A stretch of 64,000 nt of DNA, taken from Bog-473 sp963717455 (GTDB taxonomy: Bacteria; Actinomycetota; Acidimicrobiia; Acidimicrobiales; RAAP-2). Numbering within the stretch: the stretch's first letter is position 1; each line of letters begins with the position of its first letter. The stretch lies in the NCBI GenBank assembly GCA_963717455.1, contig OY970336.1, positions 2,666,001 to 2,730,000 on the forward strand. The letters run 5' to 3'. This document shows, in pieces, positions 1 through 8,102 of the stretch. The position numbers were made by a program, and so were the translations under genes. Below the pieces are notes generated by a model. The model saw only the letters and a list, made by a program, of their open reading frames with translations. It was not told where the DNA came from and made no database searches.

Positions 1-281
1 GGGGGTGCGACGCCCGCCTCGAAGGCCTCCTGCCAGCGCGGGGCGCACAGGCACCACTGGTCACCGGGCCGCAGCCCGTCGAAGCCGAACTCGGGATGCG
101 GGGTGGACAGGTCGTTGCCGACCGAGGCCGAGAACTCCAGGAATTCGGACGTCACCCGGGTGCAGACGGTGTGGACGCCCACGTCCTCGGCGCCGGTGTT
201 GCAGCACCCGTCGCGGTAGAAGCCGGTCAGCGGGTCGTAGTTGCAGGGCTCGAGCTCGTCGCCCAGGACGTTCTGTGCCAT
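1..281 (-). CDS. DUF2237 family protein, N-terminal part (cut by window edge)
   Basis: About 93 residues are visible before the frame leaves the window. The sequence matches the DUF2237 (COG3651) family by its dense conserved blocks: NVLG near residues 4-7, GFYRDGCCNTG at about 21-31, VGVHTVCTRVTSEFLEFS following it, then GNDLSTP and the WCLCAPRWQEA block. The family is small, cysteine-rich and of unknown biochemical function. I place the start at the ATG at 281; an in-frame GTG at 293 would add four residues. The protein is transcribed leftwards, away from the nitroreductase that follows on the same strand. A longer open frame on the same strand (61-288) is a shadow, because only this frame has family motifs. 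Confidence 0.85.
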   Translation of the reverse strand, partial: MAQNVLGDELEPCNYDPLTGFYRDGCCNTGAEDVGVHTVCTRVTSEFLEFSASVGNDLSTPHPEFGFDGLRPGDQWCLCAPRWQEAFEAGVAP

Positions 282-324
282 GGCCCATTTCACCACGGCG
301 GAGCGGATCGTCGGACTCGAGCGC

Positions 325-1020
325 CTACCAGCTTCCGAGCGGGGTGCCCCCGTAGCGGTCGACCCAGGCGAAGGACGCCACCGGCGCTCGCTTCAGCTTT
401 CGGGGTGCATGGACCGGTCGGCCGAGCACGACCAGGGCCGCCACCGCAACGGAGTCGGGGATGTCGAACAGCGCGCGCACCTCGTCCTCGCGGCGCACCG
501 CCACGCTGGTGATGACCCCGCCGAGTCCCTCGGCGCGGGCGGCCAGCAGGAGGCTCCACACGAAGGGGTAGATGGAGGCGCCGCCGACCAGCGTGTAACG
601 GGGGAGGTCGCGGTCGACGGCAGCGAGCGCGCTGAGGTCGGCCAGGACGAGCAGGAGCGCCGGCGCCGTGTCGAGGGTCTCCGCGAAGCCGGGCGTTGCC
701 GCCCCCGCCTCGGCGAATTGCGCAGCGTTGGCAAGGGCGGCCTCTTCGGCGTCGCGGTCGGTCACGGGGGCCCAGGGCACCAGGCCGGCCGACGCCAGGG
801 CCAGGTACTCGTACCAGCCGGCGAGGTAGATGTCGCGCAGCGCGGTGCGGGCCTCCGGGTCCCTCACGACGATGACACGCCAGCCCTGCCGGTTGCCGCC
901 GCTCGGGGCGAAGCGCGCCGTGTCGAGCAGGCGTTCGAGCACCTCGTCGCCGACCGGCTCGGGGTGGAACCGGCGTGCCGCGCCGGTGCTGCGCAGCGTG
1001 TCGACGAGGTCGAGGTCCAC
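325..1020 (-). CDS. Nitroreductase family FMN protein
   Basis: A 231-residue nitroreductase-like flavoprotein, expected to bind FMN and reduce nitro, quinone or similar substrates with NAD(P)H. The diagnostic N-terminal block is RRFHPEPV followed by RFAPSGGNRQGWRVIVV, which is the FMN-binding start of the family; the C-terminal part has GGASIYPFVWSLLLAARAEG and GLGGVITS, also typical. The frame can be extended to an ATG at 1083, but that would overlap the start of the divergent gene and add an unconserved stretch, so I prefer the GTG at 1020, where VDLDLVDTLRSTGA resembles the normal family start. A TACGCT hexamer lies about 9 bases upstream of it. The gene is divergent from a nitronate monooxygenase, so both may handle nitro compounds; that link is inference. 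Confidence 0.85.
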   Translation of the reverse strand: MDLDLVDTLRSTGAARRFHPEPVGDEVLERLLDTARFAPSGGNRQGWRVIVVRDPEARTALRDIYLAGWYEYLALASAGLVPWAPVTDRDAEEAALANAAQFAEAGAATPGFAETLDTAPALLLVLADLSALAAVDRDLPRYTLVGGASIYPFVWSLLLAARAEGLGGVITSVAVRREDEVRALFDIPDSVAVAALVVLGRPVHAPRKLKRAPVASFAWVDRYGGTPLGSW

Positions 1021-1057
1021 GAGTGGCGCAGCGTAGCGGCCGGCGGGTAAGTCTGGG

Positions 1058-2125
1058 GTGGTGCCACCAGCCCGGCGCTCCAACCCGTTCGAGAACCTGG
1101 AGAGGCTGCGGGGACTCTCCTCCTGGCCGCTGGTTGTCGCGCCGATGGCGGGCGGCCCCTCGACGGTCGACCTCGTCGCGGCGGTGGCCGCGGCGGGGGC
1201 ACTGGGGTTCCTGGCCGGTGGCTACAAGAAGGCGGAGGACATGGCGGCCGAAATGGAGGCGGTCCGTGCCGCAGGCGTCGCGGCCTTCGGCATCAATGTG
1301 TTCGTGCCGGGACGGCCGGCGGCGGACCCCGGCCGGGTGTCCACCTACGTGGCGTCTCTGGGCCCCGAGGCGGCCGCTCTGGGTGTGGGCCCTGGACGGC
1401 CCTCATGGGACGGCGACGACTACGAGCGCAAGCTCGAGGCGCTGCTCGCCCGGCCCCCGGCCGTCGTGAGCTTCACCTTCGGCCTTCCCGACATCGGCGT
1501 GGTGCGGGCGCTGCAGTCCGTGGGGTCGATGGTGGTGCTCACCGTGACCACGCCCGAGGAGGCGGCGCGCGCGCTCCGCACGGGCCCCGATGCCCTCTGC
1601 CTGCAGGGCGCGGAGGCGGGTGCTCACCGGGGCAGCCTCGCCAACGACGACCGCCCGGACCAGGACCGGCCGACCCACGCGCTGCTGGCCGCGGTCGGCC
1701 GTCGGACCACGGTGCCCCTCATCGCGGCGGGCGGGGTGGGTGGCGCGGGGGACGTGGCCGGACTGCTGGCCCGGGGCGCGGCCCTCGTGCAGGCCGGCAC
1801 CGCCTTCTTGCGCTGCCCCGAGAGTGGCGCCCCCCAACCCCACAAGGACGCGCTCGCGGATCCCGCGTTCAGTGAGACCACAATCACCCGGGCCTTCAGC
1901 GGGCGCCGGGCCCGGGCGCTCGTGAACGCCATGGTGCGCGCTCACTCCGACGCCCCGCCGGCCTACCCGGAGATCAACAACGCCACGCGCCCACTGCGCG
2001 CGGCGGCGGCCAGGGCGGGTGATGCCGAGCACATGAGCCTCTACGCAGGAACGGCGTTCCGCCGCGCCGAGGCCCGGGACGCGGGTGAGGTGGTCGAACG
2101 GTTGGTGTCAGGATTGCGCCGGTGA
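1058..2125 (+). CDS. Nitronate monooxygenase (2-nitropropane dioxygenase family)
   Basis: A 355-residue FMN-dependent TIM-barrel enzyme of the NPD family, which oxidises alkyl nitronates or acts on related substrates. Visible signatures are PLVVAPMAGGPST near residues 25-37, the GALGFLAGGYK block, FGINVFVPG, the substrate/FMN segment LQGAEAGAHRG at about 182-192 with the family histidine, and LIAAGGVGGAGDVAGLLARGA with the phosphate-binding loop. The C-terminal TRAFSGRRARALVN is also conserved. Two in-frame GTG codons (1058 and 1061) can start it; there is no convincing ribosome binding site. Its stop overlaps the next gene by GTGA, so the two are probably co-translated. A second family member sits at 25258-26244. 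Confidence 0.88.
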   Translation: MVPPARRSNPFENLERLRGLSSWPLVVAPMAGGPSTVDLVAAVAAAGALGFLAGGYKKAEDMAAEMEAVRAAGVAAFGINVFVPGRPAADPGRVSTYVASLGPEAAALGVGPGRPSWDGDDYERKLEALLARPPAVVSFTFGLPDIGVVRALQSVGSMVVLTVTTPEEAARALRTGPDALCLQGAEAGAHRGSLANDDRPDQDRPTHALLAAVGRRTTVPLIAAGGVGGAGDVAGLLARGAALVQAGTAFLRCPESGAPQPHKDALADPAFSETTITRAFSGRRARALVNAMVRAHSDAPPAYPEINNATRPLRAAAARAGDAEHMSLYAGTAFRRAEARDAGEVVERLVSGLRR

Positions 2126-2607
2126 GCAGCCGGCGCGAGACCATGACCATCGAGTTCACGCCGCCCGATGTCGCGGGCGTGGCGGACGCCCTGGCCAAGC
2201 TGCGCCACGCCGGCGCCGGCTGGATGAACCTCCTCCCCGGCATCGACGAGGACAACGTCGACCTCGACCCGCCGGCGGGGCTCTTCGCCTTCTTCGGGAA
2301 CCGCGCCCCTCCCGTATCGATGGCGACCGTGATGCCCGCCAAGCTCGACCACCGCAACCGGGAGGGGATGACCGTCGGCCTCATGCACCCCACAGGCGCC
2401 AAGGCCCTGGCCCGCCTGGCCGAGGTCGGTATCACGCTGCCTGTCGGGTGGGTGCTGCGCCAGGACCATGTCCGCCGGGGCCTGGTGGCGAGGACGCCGC
2501 CCGACGCCGACGAGGCGGCGGTGGTCGAGTGGTGCGTCCGGGCCGGCACCGCGTTGTGCCGGGCCGAGATGACGGGCCGTTGGCGCGCCGTCGTCTACCT
2601 CCCGTAG
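2122..2607 (+). CDS. Conserved hypothetical protein, coupled to nitronate monooxygenase
   Basis: I do not recognise the function of this 161-residue protein. It is soluble, has no signal peptide or membrane segment, and shows a mixed alpha/beta composition with a hydrophobic core segment VSMATVMPA near residue 65 and a C-terminal AVVYLP end. Its GTG start overlaps the upstream stop by four bases (GTGA), a strong sign that it is a real gene translated with the nitronate monooxygenase. An internal ATG at 2143 is an alternative start seven codons in. Codon use and GC bias at third positions look like neighbouring genes. Confidence 0.7.
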   Translation: MSSRRETMTIEFTPPDVAGVADALAKLRHAGAGWMNLLPGIDEDNVDLDPPAGLFAFFGNRAPPVSMATVMPAKLDHRNREGMTVGLMHPTGAKALARLAEVGITLPVGWVLRQDHVRRGLVARTPPDADEAAVVEWCVRAGTALCRAEMTGRWRAVVYLP

Positions 2608-2767
2608 GCGTGGCAGCGACGCGCCGATCGTGTGTTTCGGGAGGGCGCGCCGAACTTCCCCCTCGTACGGTGAGTGGCGACGGCTCTCCTCGATGGAACC
2701 CGCACGAGCAGATCCGACCGGGAGCATCTACCCTACGGTGGTTCCCGATGAAACTGGAGTGTCACCC

Positions 2768-3217
2768 ATGTACAAGGTCATTGTCGTAGGTACAGATGGT
2801 TCGGATCGGGCGGGTATCGCCGTAAAGGAAGCCATGGCGCTGGCCAAGGTGGCCGGGGCCGAACTGCACGCCGTCAACTCGGTCCACCCGGCCGTCGCAG
2901 TCGGATTCACCGACTCGCGAGCGGGGCAGGACCAGGTGAACAGCATGCGTGAGGACGTCGAGAAGATCACGGCGCTGCTGCTCGCCGATGCCGAGGCTGA
3001 GGGAATCTCCCTCAAGGTCCACAATCCCGGGGGTGACCCCGCGGAGGCGCTTCTGGAGACGGCCGCGAAACTCTCTGCAGACCTCGTCGTCGTCGGCAAC
3101 AAAGGCATGAGCGGCATGAAGCGCTTCGTCAAGGGCAGCGTCCCCAACACGGTTGCGCACAATTGCCATTGCGACGTCCTGATCGTCGAGACCGACATCC
3201 TTCCTGACGACACCTGA
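2768..3217 (+). CDS. Universal stress protein, UspA family
   Basis: A 149-residue single-domain Usp protein of the ATP-binding type. It begins with YKVIVVGTDGSDRAGIA, where the early Asp-Gly-Ser is the family signature, and ends with the nucleotide-binding loop VVGNKGMSGMKRFVKGSVPN, i.e. the G-2x-G-9x-G-S type motif. DPAEALLETAAKLSADLVVV precedes that loop. The open frame extends back to 2630, but the ATG at 2768 has a GGAG eight bases upstream (2756-2759) and matches the family start, so it is preferred. It stands alone with a 160-base upstream gap. The stop codon lies inside a 10-base tandem repeat. Confidence 0.93.
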   Translation: MYKVIVVGTDGSDRAGIAVKEAMALAKVAGAELHAVNSVHPAVAVGFTDSRAGQDQVNSMREDVEKITALLLADAEAEGISLKVHNPGGDPAEALLETAAKLSADLVVVGNKGMSGMKRFVKGSVPNTVAHNCHCDVLIVETDILPDDT

Positions 3218-3224
3218 CGACACC
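3205..3224 (+). repeat. Tandem 10-bp duplication across the uspA stop codon
   Basis: TGACGACACC occurs twice back to back (3205-3214 and 3215-3224). The first TGA is out of frame and the second TGA at 3215 is the stop codon of the universal stress protein. The last codons of the gene therefore lie inside a small duplication. Confidence 0.8.
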
Positions 3225-3293
3225 TGTCCTGGCGCAGTGTGGCACTCGTCAGCACCCATTACCGCTGATCTGCGGTCCTGTTACCTTCTGTAG

Positions 3294-4355
3294 GTGGCCA
3301 CGGGGTCGCAGCGCGACGTCGCAGCACTGCGGGAAGGGCTGGCGCGCTGGGTGGCAGCCCACCCCGAGCTCGTGCCCGATCGCCATTGGGCCGGCGGTGA
3401 GGAGGCTGGAGGCGACAACGAGCGACGACCACCGCACATCGAGTCCGTGGAGCACGCCGGGGGAGGCATGGCCAACGAGACCGTGCTCGTGCACCTGGGT
3501 CCGTCACAGCCCGGGATCGTCGTGCGGCTCCCCCCGCTTGAGCCCACCTTCCCCGATTACGAGCTGGGCCCCCAGGCGCTGGTCCAGAACGTGGTGGCTG
3601 CGGCCGGGGTGCCGGCGCCGGCGCCGGCCGTCGTGGTGCACGATCCGTCTTGGGTCGGCGCGCCCTTCCTCGTGATGCCGATGGTGACCGGTGACATCGC
3701 GGGGCCGGCGCCCGTGTTCGACCCCTACATCATGGAGTCCGGCGCCCATGTGCAGCGGCACATGCACGACGGCCTGTTCGACACATTGGTTGCGATCCAC
3801 GCCGTGCCGTGGGAGGCGTCGGGCCTGGGCGCCGTCCTGCCCGGGCTGTCGGCGCACGACGCCCTGGCGCGCTGGTCGGCCTACGTGGAGTGGTCGTCGC
3901 AGGGGGACCCGCTGCCCGCGCTGGCCACGGCGCTGGAGTGGTGCGGCGACCGCCTGCCGGCCGAGCGCGCCAGGGTGTTGCTGTGGGGTGACGTCCGGCT
4001 GGGCAACCTCGTCTTCGACGCGGGGCGTTGCGTGACCGCCGTGCTCGACTGGGACCTGGCCTCCATCGGGCCTCCGGAGATGGATCTCGGGTGGCATTTC
4101 GGGCTGGAGTTCATGATGGCGTCGCTCTTCGGCCGCTCGGTGCCGGGATTCCCCGGCCGTGCGGAGGCGCTGGCGCGTTATGAGAAGGGGAGCGGCCACA
4201 CCGTGCGAGAGGACGAACTGCACTGGCACGAGGTCTTCGCCCTCGTGCGCGCGCTGGCCATCAACGACCGCCACCAGCGCATCACGGGCGACCCGCGTCG
4301 CCGGGACAACCCGATGGGCGCGGTCCTGCTGAAGCGCTTGGAGAAGGCTGCGTAG
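3294..4355 (+). CDS. Phosphotransferase of the aminoglycoside-phosphotransferase superfamily
   Basis: A 353-residue APH-fold kinase of the subgroup often found near acyl-CoA dehydrogenases in actinobacteria, not a likely resistance enzyme. The nucleotide-binding part has VRLPP around residue 80, and the catalytic loop reads LLWGDVRLGNLVFD at about 228-241, i.e. the family HGD-x4-N motif with Trp instead of His before Gly-Asp. The metal-binding DWD motif follows in VLDWDLASIGPPEMDLGWHF. It starts at GTG 3294 and is transcribed alone. The substrate is not predictable from sequence. The His-to-Trp change in the catalytic loop is seen in related phosphotransferases, so it does not by itself imply inactivity. 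Confidence 0.82.
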   Translation: MATGSQRDVAALREGLARWVAAHPELVPDRHWAGGEEAGGDNERRPPHIESVEHAGGGMANETVLVHLGPSQPGIVVRLPPLEPTFPDYELGPQALVQNVVAAAGVPAPAPAVVVHDPSWVGAPFLVMPMVTGDIAGPAPVFDPYIMESGAHVQRHMHDGLFDTLVAIHAVPWEASGLGAVLPGLSAHDALARWSAYVEWSSQGDPLPALATALEWCGDRLPAERARVLLWGDVRLGNLVFDAGRCVTAVLDWDLASIGPPEMDLGWHFGLEFMMASLFGRSVPGFPGRAEALARYEKGSGHTVREDELHWHEVFALVRALAINDRHQRITGDPRRRDNPMGAVLLKRLEKAA

Positions 4356-4467
4356 GGTCGCCGCGGTCGGCTCCTCGGGTCGGCTGCCGCCGTGCCGATG
4401 AGGTCGGAAGGGCGCGGCGGGCCTCCCCGAAGTCGGTCATCGACGCGGTGCCCGTTGTGGGGCGGCG

Positions 4468-5640
4468 TCAGGGCAGGGGATCGAGGAGCGAGAAGCCCAT
4501 GACCCCTGCCTTCGACACCTCGTAGCACAGCGTATCGTAGGGCTCGACGAGGCCGAAGGTGACCTCGCCGTCGCAGGTGATGCGGCAGTGGTGCTGGTCC
4601 TGACCGGCCAGGCGGCTGCGCACCGCGGGGTCGTTCACATCGAAGGTCTGGCCCTGCACGACGACCTCGTCGCCCTGCGCGACGGCCATGCCATGCCACA
4701 AGTCGCCGTCGGGCGTACCGCCATTGGGCCCGCCGTACATGCCGCAGCGAAGGAATGCGATCTGGTTGCCGAGGCGCTCGAACGTCATCGTCTTGACGGC
4801 GCCGTCGGCGAAGACGAGGTCGACCTCGCCGCCCTGGAGCAGATGCGTGTCGGGCTCGAAGCGCATGCGGTGCACCCGTCTGGCAAGGGTGCCGCTCCGT
4901 CTACGCGAGGCACCGATGTTGTAGAGCACGTGGTCGCCCCAGATGCCGAAGTCCTCGAACTCGACCCACTCCCCGCTGTGCGGGTGTTGCATGCCCATGT
5001 AGTGCCCGGGACCGCCGACGCCGTCACGGGTGCCCCAGTGGTGGTCACGCGTGCCGAGGTGCGTCGCGGGGGAGAGGGCGAAGTGCTCGCCGCCGGTGGT
5101 CACCCATCCCTCCTGGCGGCCGAAGCCGTCGTACCCCGCCACCGGGCTCACGGCGCGGCCGCCCACGATGATGCCGGCGCCGAGCTGGCGGAAGACGGGT
5201 CGTTTCGTGTCGAGCCAGCTGATGTCGTAGCCGACGCCGTGCTCGGTTGCGTCGGGGTCGAGCCGCAGCCGCCACCGGCGGAAGGGCTCGACCATCTCGA
5301 AGCTGAAGGGGCCGAGCGACATGTCCATGCGGTCGGTACGGAGCTTCTGGTGCGCGCGGACCGTGGTGTGGCGGCCGAGCACGTTGACGATGGCGAACGC
5401 CTCCGCCGTGCCGAGATTCGGGTAGAAGGCGAGGCCGATGACGACGAGGAGCTCGCCCACCTTGTCCTGGCAGGTGAACCACACGCGCTCGTAGGCCTGC
5501 GCGTCGGGCGTCCACATGACGCGGACGGGATAGGGCGCGTTGTGGATCAGGAACTCATCGAGCCCGCTGAGCGGGGCGTGCTCCTCGGACGCGGGGTAGG
5601 GGGATGCGCCGGCCTTCGCGTCCCTGTGATCGGTGGTCAT
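4468..5640 (-). CDS. Conserved protein of unknown function, beta-rich
   Basis: A 390-residue protein that I can place only loosely. It has no signal peptide or membrane segment and is rich in Gly, Asp and aromatic residues with many short hydrophobic strands (ERVWFTCQDKVGELLVVIGLAF is not quoted in full here; it spans about residues 46-66). It contains repeated WG and HH motifs such as RDHHWGTRDG and YMGMQHPHSGEWVEF, compatible with a lipocalin-like or hydroxyneurosporene-synthase-like beta barrel. Members of such families accompany P450 and SDR genes in steroid or terpenoid catabolic regions of actinobacteria. The start is the ATG at 5640; the frame runs upstream to 5787 but only into unconserved Arg/Pro-rich sequence. 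It is divergent from the P450. Confidence 0.65.
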   Translation of the reverse strand: MTTDHRDAKAGASPYPASEEHAPLSGLDEFLIHNAPYPVRVMWTPDAQAYERVWFTCQDKVGELLVVIGLAFYPNLGTAEAFAIVNVLGRHTTVRAHQKLRTDRMDMSLGPFSFEMVEPFRRWRLRLDPDATEHGVGYDISWLDTKRPVFRQLGAGIIVGGRAVSPVAGYDGFGRQEGWVTTGGEHFALSPATHLGTRDHHWGTRDGVGGPGHYMGMQHPHSGEWVEFEDFGIWGDHVLYNIGASRRRSGTLARRVHRMRFEPDTHLLQGGEVDLVFADGAVKTMTFERLGNQIAFLRCGMYGGPNGGTPDGDLWHGMAVAQGDEVVVQGQTFDVNDPAVRSRLAGQDQHHCRITCDGEVTFGLVEPYDTLCYEVSKAGVMGFSLLDPLP

Positions 5641-5767
5641 CGCGTGGGTGCTGCCGGGAGCGGCGTGTCGTGGTCGATGGGCGGCAAGCCGGTGAGGGCG
5701 GGAGGACGGCGGGGCTCGGTGAAAAGGGCGTCGTGGGTCCGCACCGCGTGCACAGTACGCTCGGATC

Positions 5768-6973
5768 GTGGTCGGGGACCAACGCATCGACCCGCGGGAC
5801 GCGTCCTTCTTCGCGCGGGAGGACTACTACGACGTCCTGGCACGCTTGCGCGCCGAGGACCCCGTGCACGAATGCGCACCGGGGTTCTGGGCCGTCACCC
5901 GTTACGAGGACATCCGGGATCTCAGCCGCGACCCGCAGCGCTTCTGCTCGGGTCGGGGGGCGCTGGTGAACGACCCGCTCCGCTCCGGCGACTCGACGAT
6001 GTCGGCGCCCTCCATCCTCCACATGGACCCGCCCGAGCACGCCGACTTCCGCGGACTGGTGAACCGGCGCTTCACGCCCCGGGCGCTGGCGGGCCTGGGT
6101 GAATCGATCCGCAAGAGCGCCGCCGGCCTGCTCGATGCCGTCGAGCCCGGCGAGGAGATCGACTTCGTGGCGGAGCTGGCTGCGCCGTTCCCGCTCGCCG
6201 TGATCGCCGAGCTGCTCGGGATCGACGAGGCGGATCGGGGGGACTTCCGCCGTTGGTCCGACGCGGCGATCGAATCGCCCGACCTGCCGCCCGAGGAGAC
6301 GGCGGCGGCGCTCGGCGAGCTCTCGGGGTTCATCGTCGACCACATCCGCACCAAGCGCGACAGGCCAGGGGAGGACCTGGTGTCGCTGCTGGTGCACAGC
6401 GAGGTCGGCGGGTCGCCGCTCAGCAGGGAGCAGCTGTTCATGTTCCTCCTGACCCTGCTCGTGGCCGGGAACGAGACGACGCGCACGCTTTTGTCGGGCA
6501 CGGTCCTCGTGCTGCACGAGCACCCGGACCAGCGCGCCGCGTTGGCCGCAGATGCGGACCTGGTCCCCGGCGCCGTCGAGGAGTGCCTGCGCTGGGTCAC
6601 GCCCGTGCATGCCTTCTGCCGCACCGCCACCCAGGACGTCGTGGTGGCCGGGACCCCGGTCAGCGAGGGTGACTACCTGTGCATGCTGTACGCATCGGGC
6701 AATCGCGACGAGCGGGTCTTCGGCGTCGACGCCGACCGCTTCGACGTGCGCCGGCCGACGAACCCGATGCATGTGGCGTTCGGCTTCGGGGAACACGTGT
6801 GCCTGGGAGCGAGCCTGGCCCGCCTGGAGGAGCGGATCTTCGTGGAGGAGCTGCTGGCGCGGTTCCCCGACTACGCAGTGACGGGCTCGCCCGAGCGGGT
6901 GCTCTCGACCACGGTGGCGGGCATCCGGTTTCTTCCGGTGATGCTGGCGCCGGCAGTCGCGCCTGCATCCTGA
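5768..6973 (+). CDS. Cytochrome P450
   Basis: A 401-residue soluble bacterial P450. The I-helix oxygen-activation motif is AGNETTR with the acid-alcohol pair at Glu236-Thr237. The K-helix ExxR is in VEECLRW, the AHF-like segment is NPMHVAFGFG, and the heme-binding loop is FGFGEHVCLGASLARLE with Cys345 as the thiolate ligand. Length and layout fit class I actinobacterial P450s that use ferredoxin partners; no ferredoxin or reductase gene is next to it. The start is GTG 5768. Its 3' end overlaps the convergent ArsR-type regulator by 103 bases. The substrate is unknown. Confidence 0.93.
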   Translation: MVGDQRIDPRDASFFAREDYYDVLARLRAEDPVHECAPGFWAVTRYEDIRDLSRDPQRFCSGRGALVNDPLRSGDSTMSAPSILHMDPPEHADFRGLVNRRFTPRALAGLGESIRKSAAGLLDAVEPGEEIDFVAELAAPFPLAVIAELLGIDEADRGDFRRWSDAAIESPDLPPEETAAALGELSGFIVDHIRTKRDRPGEDLVSLLVHSEVGGSPLSREQLFMFLLTLLVAGNETTRTLLSGTVLVLHEHPDQRAALAADADLVPGAVEECLRWVTPVHAFCRTATQDVVVAGTPVSEGDYLCMLYASGNRDERVFGVDADRFDVRRPTNPMHVAFGFGEHVCLGASLARLEERIFVEELLARFPDYAVTGSPERVLSTTVAGIRFLPVMLAPAVAPAS

Positions 6974-7989
6974 TCCTGGCCGACGCCTCCGCCAGCTCCT
7001 CGGAGGACCGCCAGGCGCACCTCGCCCAGGAGGGCTTCCACCGCAGCGGGATCGGCGCTCAGCCGCAGCCGGCCCCCGACCCGTTCCGAGCGGACGAGCC
7101 CGCTCTGACGCAGCACCTTGACGTGCATGCTGACGGTGGGCTGGGCCAGTCGGAAGATCGTGGCGAGCTCGCCCACCGTGCTCGGCGCGGTGGCCAGGGA
7201 GTGGAGCAGCGCCAAGCGGGTCGGCTCCGCCACGGCCTTGAGGCGCCGGGCGACCGACTCGGTGCGTGCACGCGCCACGACGTCGCCCTGGCCCACGCCG
7301 GTTCCGATCATGACGAGACCGGGGAACTCGAGGTACATGCTCGTGCCGAAGAACAGGCAGGGCACGAAGAGAAGATCCTCTTGCCCCGACTCCACGCCCG
7401 AGACGATGGTGGGCAGGCGATCCCGGAGGATGTCACACCCCACCGGTATAAGTGCTTCTAGTGATCGACCACGTTCGTACTGCGCGACAACATGACGTCC
7501 GGCCTCCTCGATGACGGGCAATGCCTGCTGCCACATGTCGTCCACCGGCGCCCAGACCTCCTGCAAGAGGTCCAGGTACGAACGCAGGAGCTCGGGAGAC
7601 TCCCGCAGCTGGCGGAACCGGTCGAGGTATATCTCGCGCTCTTCAGGGCTCTCGGAGGGCATGTCCAGGTCGAGGGGCACGGTGGCCACCGCCGTCTCGA
7701 TCGCCTGCCAAAGGGAGCCGGGGTCGGTCTCGGCCAGGGCCCCGGCGTGGTGGGCCAGGACCTGCATCTCGGTGAAGCAGGTCTCCTCCGAGCCCTCGCC
7801 CCAGAAGCCGCGGACGCAATCCGCGAGGTCCTCGCGGCCGTTGAACATTTCAGCCAGCTGCGGGTACCGGGCTTGCATCGACGGTCGGGCAGCCACGGAG
7901 AGGAGCCACGAGAGGTCGCACGCCAGGGAGGGAGACGCCGTCACCGTCGTGGGGCGCTGCGGCGTCGCTTGCTCGGTGAACATAGGCAT
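6871..7989 (-). CDS. ArsR-type winged-helix regulator with long N-terminal domain
   Basis: A 372-residue transcription factor. Residues 1 to about 230 form an uncharacterised helical domain of the type seen in DUF5937-like ArsR regulators. Residues about 250-325 form the winged helix: RRLKAVAEPTRLALLHSLATAP, then the recognition part VGELATIFRLAQPTVSMHVKVLRQSGLV and the wing RSERVGGRLRL. No metal-binding cysteine motif of classical ArsR (CVC) is visible, so it is probably not a metal sensor. The last 34 residues are unconserved and are read antisense to the end of the P450. It starts with ATG CCT ATG directly behind a consensus promoter, which implies a leaderless mRNA. Regulation of the P450 or of itself is likely but unproven. 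Confidence 0.85.
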   Translation of the reverse strand: MPMFTEQATPQRPTTVTASPSLACDLSWLLSVAARPSMQARYPQLAEMFNGREDLADCVRGFWGEGSEETCFTEMQVLAHHAGALAETDPGSLWQAIETAVATVPLDLDMPSESPEEREIYLDRFRQLRESPELLRSYLDLLQEVWAPVDDMWQQALPVIEEAGRHVVAQYERGRSLEALIPVGCDILRDRLPTIVSGVESGQEDLLFVPCLFFGTSMYLEFPGLVMIGTGVGQGDVVARARTESVARRLKAVAEPTRLALLHSLATAPSTVGELATIFRLAQPTVSMHVKVLRQSGLVRSERVGGRLRLSADPAAVEALLGEVRLAVLRGAGGGVGQDQDAGATAGASITGRNRMPATVVESTRSGEPVTA

Positions 7990-7995
7990 ACGGCT

Positions 7996-8024
7996 ATATT
8001 AGGATATTCTTGATTTGTTGTCAA
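7996..8024 (-). promoter_or_regulatory. Consensus sigma-70 promoter for the ArsR-type gene, leaderless start
   Basis: Read on the minus strand, TTGACA (8024-8019) and TAATAT (8001-7996) are separated by exactly 17 bases. The start codon ATG at 7989 lies six bases past the -10 hexamer, so transcription should begin at or within a base or two of the A of ATG. The block is AT-rich in an otherwise about 70 percent GC region. Confidence 0.75.
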
Positions 8025-8102
8025 CCATTCGTTAAGCTGTAGGCACGCTTGGAGGGGGCGAAGACCAAAACGAAGAGACGAAACGTCCAGCGAGGTAGAG
8101 GG

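Noticed and set aside
3294..4355. Aminoglycoside resistance gene
   Set aside because: The fold matches, but the catalytic loop and overall subgroup fit housekeeping phosphotransferases and there is no resistance context.
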